Made by a program: the position numbers and the translations under genes. From contig JACDQD010000006.1 of the NCBI GenBank assembly GCA_019843655.1, forward strand, positions 2,844,034-2,908,033: 64,000 nucleotides of DNA, written 5' to 3'. The stretch comes from Lethocerus indicus. Lineage: Eukaryota > Arthropoda > Insecta > Hemiptera > Belostomatidae. The notes below the pieces were generated by a model. It was given only the letters and a program-made list of their open reading frames with translations, was not told where the DNA came from and ran no database searches. Positions 61,823 to 64,000 of the stretch are shown piece by piece. Within the stretch, counting starts at the first letter, position 1. Every line of letters starts with the position of its first letter.

Positions 61823-63264
61823 CCGGCTTCCACCACCATTAAAGTCTCCGCGTCTTCCTTGTTAATTAACTACGAACAATTTTTTTTTCGTTTACACACG
61901 ACGGACTTTGGACACTTTCACTTGCCGTTCGGTTCGTAAACCGCAATTAGTTGTCCAGTGTAAAATAAATATGAAAACACTTGTATTTTAAACCCGTATA
62001 ACACGCACCGTACCCCCTAACACCGCTCTTGGGATTTACAAAATCTTCTCGATGAATCTGACTCGTGAGACTCCACATCCATCTCAAGTGCATTAATTTA
62101 CGATTATGAATAAATATCAGTACGATCGGTGACGGTGCGTATTTCAGTTTCTGAAAGATAACATTCAACCAATTTATTGTACAACTTTCAGAAAACATCA
62201 GTCCCTTATAATTAAATTAGTTTGCACACGTGTCACACAATTATGCGTGAAATGGATTCGCTCGTCAACTTCTTTTCAAATGTCCAATTTCAACGCAAAT
62301 ATGTCTTACTATTAATGTTGTAAAGAATTGCATATTATGATGAAAACATTAAATTTATTTATAAACCGCAAGAAGTTTAAAATTTATGCCAGATGTTTAA
62401 TAATGTTAATTTAATAGTAATGTTATATGTCGTCTTTTTATGTATATGTACCTCAATATTATTAACTGTTGCTTTCTATTAAGTTTGCTGCATGAAAACG
62501 TCCGTCCGATGCTAGAACAAAACATAAGAGACGATCCATGATTCCCGGTGAAAGGTAGTGATACTCGGATACTTGGTAGCTACCGTTATGCTCCTATACG
62601 GGGAAGGGAACAAAAAACGAAAGAATAATTTGCATTCCTATTAGAATAAAACAACGTTCTTCCATTCACTCGCCTCCATTCCGTTTAACATGAAGTAAAA
62701 GCGGGATTCCTTTATTCATATGTTGCTCACTAGAGCCTCACCGTTCTCCTTGGCGTTACCTATGTCATTCGACCCCCTTTTGCTATTCACCAGTGATATT
62801 ATATTCAGCGGGCGGTGTCACGATCGTGTAGCGAAGTGGGTAATAACGCGGAAGCTGACAGTGTTTGTAATACCGAGCAAGACCAACAAGCATTGGTTCG
62901 TTGAAGACCAATTGCAAAAGACAAAATCCGAAGAGAAAATATTGTATGCAGTATAAAAATCATCTGCGAGAGCGCTTTTAGGCTGCTCGCCAACTTCAGT
63001 AGGTTGATGAATCACTTAGGTATAACGGATCACATGAAATATTGTTTAAAAACAGTAGGAATGATGGGGGGGGGAAATAGAAAAAAGTACGACGGAAATT
63101 TAAAAAATATATAAAAAAATTATATTATAATAGATTACATCGTGGTAGAAAACGGTCAGAAATTATACGCTTGCACAGGAGCGTTTTTCTTCTGCGGGAA
63201 AAATCATTTCGTGGAGTTCCGGCGCCGAAGAATGAAACACCCGAGAGAAGGAAGAAGAAGGCCG
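61823..63264. other. Spacer between the two minus-strand RR-2 genes
   Basis: Promoter side of the small RR-2 gene and 3' side of the edge gene. A weak foldback arm lies at 62969. No coding exon recognised. Confidence 0.6.
62969..63003. mobile_element. Degenerate foldback arm
   Basis: GGCTGCTCGCCAACTTCAGT and AGG match the left arm. Confidence 0.45.
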
Positions 63265-63999
63265 TCAGTGTCCCGAATGGTGGGTGACCACCTTGTACAT
63301 TTTGCCGGGGCTCGCAAACCGGACTGAAGACGTGGCCGCTGGATGGGATTTCTCGGGGCCGTTACCGGCGGGAGTGGCCGGTTTCGGCTCCCAGCCGGCG
63401 TCCTCGTGGCGGACAGCCGAATCGTAGCTTATCCAGCCTTCCTGTGTAGGCGCGGCCTTCTCGGGGGCCCAGCCCTGGGCCAGCGGCGCCGCCATCTTGG
63501 AGGGCTCTCGGGACCAGACGTGGTGGACCACCGATTTGAAATCGACGGCCGGTTCCGGTTTGGGCTCGGGTCTCGGTTCGGGTTGGCCCTGGTGGCCGGC
63601 TCCCGGGTGGATGAAACCCAGGGGTATGAGCGGGATAGCGTACTGAAGATCCTGATGGGAGTGGTCCTCTACCTTGTGATTTGCGGGTCCGACCGGTTTC
63701 ACTTGGGGAGTGGGTTGTTGAGGTTTCTGGGCCGGCTCTGTGTGTACGACTGCGTTGAAGCCGCCGTGAGCGCCCTCCACAGTGTACTCGACCGTCCTCA
63801 GGGTACCGTCCGGCTGTTTGACTGTGTAGGAGCCCTTGATCTTGTCTCCATCGCGGGACTCTTCGTGACTTTTCCGATCTCCGAAATGTTGGTCCTTCAC
63901 CTCGTACTTAAAGTTGTACTTGGGGGGTTCGTCGTGCTCCCCGTGGCCCTCGCTCTGGCCATGACCCTGGCCATGAGCCTCGACCTGATAGAGGCTGGT
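63265..63999 (-). CDS. RR-2 cuticular protein, 5' end beyond the window
   Basis: An open minus-strand frame runs from the window edge to a stop at 63265-63267, 244 residues visible. It starts inside a Gly-His-rich leader (GHGQGHGQ-like). The RR-2 domain follows: PKYNFKYEVKDQHFGDRKSH, KGSYTVKQPDGTLRTVEY, GGFNAVVHTE. The rest is rich in Pro, Glu and Lys, with a PEPRPEPKPEPAV stretch, two related blocks (VVHHVWSREPSK and WEPKPATP) and the end MYKVVTHHSGH. Expected to be secreted and to bind chitin. Start codon, signal peptide and first intron lie beyond position 64000. Confidence 0.9.
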   Translation of the reverse strand, partial: TSLYQVEAHGQGHGQSEGHGEHDEPPKYNFKYEVKDQHFGDRKSHEESRDGDKIKGSYTVKQPDGTLRTVEYTVEGAHGGFNAVVHTEPAQKPQQPTPQVKPVGPANHKVEDHSHQDLQYAIPLIPLGFIHPGAGHQGQPEPRPEPKPEPAVDFKSVVHHVWSREPSKMAAPLAQGWAPEKAAPTQEGWISYDSAVRHEDAGWEPKPATPAGNGPEKSHPAATSSVRFASPGKMYKVVTHHSGH

Positions 64000-64000
64000 G

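Overview
The window is nuclear DNA from an insect. The evidence is three RR-2 chitin-binding cuticle proteins at the right end, a glycoprotein hormone beta-5 (GPB5) gene, GT-AG introns, an intron inside a cuticle signal peptide, TATA plus TCAGT-type core promoters, and fragments of jockey-type and mariner-type transposons. I cannot name the order. Coding exons are GC-rich and the surrounding DNA is AT-rich. CpG is common except in one block near 53-57 kb.

Layout. Positions 1-20300 contain no recognisable gene, only repeats and decayed transposons. A two-exon GPB5 gene (+) spans 20322-27623 with a 6.9 kb intron; its first coding exon carries an apparent one-base deletion. Positions 27.6-45 kb are again gene-poor. 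A 5'-UTR-like exon with an Inr motif and a GTCACGTGA box (45079-45324) probably starts the seven-coding-exon SLC3A2/CD98hc-like amino-acid-transporter heavy chain (48169-52193, +, 692 aa). A three-exon ZMAT5-like gene (54688-55548, +, 160 aa), a protein of the minor U11/U12 spliceosome, lies in the CpG-poor block behind a 16-bp tandem array. The right end is a cuticle-protein cluster: a polyQ-rich RR-2 gene (58547-60178, +), a small RR-2 gene (61281-61760, -) and an RR-2 gene cut by the window edge (63265-63999, -).

The most unusual content is a family of foldback (long inverted-repeat) elements with at least six clear copies and about ten degenerate arms. Three observations stand out. (1) The arms carry a conserved motif with the core, strand order and pairing of a hammerhead ribozyme. 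(2) One copy (39902-40506) carries, between its arms, a 248-bp piece of the ZMAT5 gene: upstream region, start codon and the complete first zinc finger. It differs from the resident gene at five coding bases, all synonymous. (3) A second, unrelated 62-bp hairpin repeat with ACGGCG/CGCCGT ends occurs seven times.

The protein-coding genes have unrelated roles (endocrine signal, amino-acid transport, minor splicing, cuticle) and show no sign of a shared pathway. The link between regions is the mobile foldback family, which has copied part of one of them.
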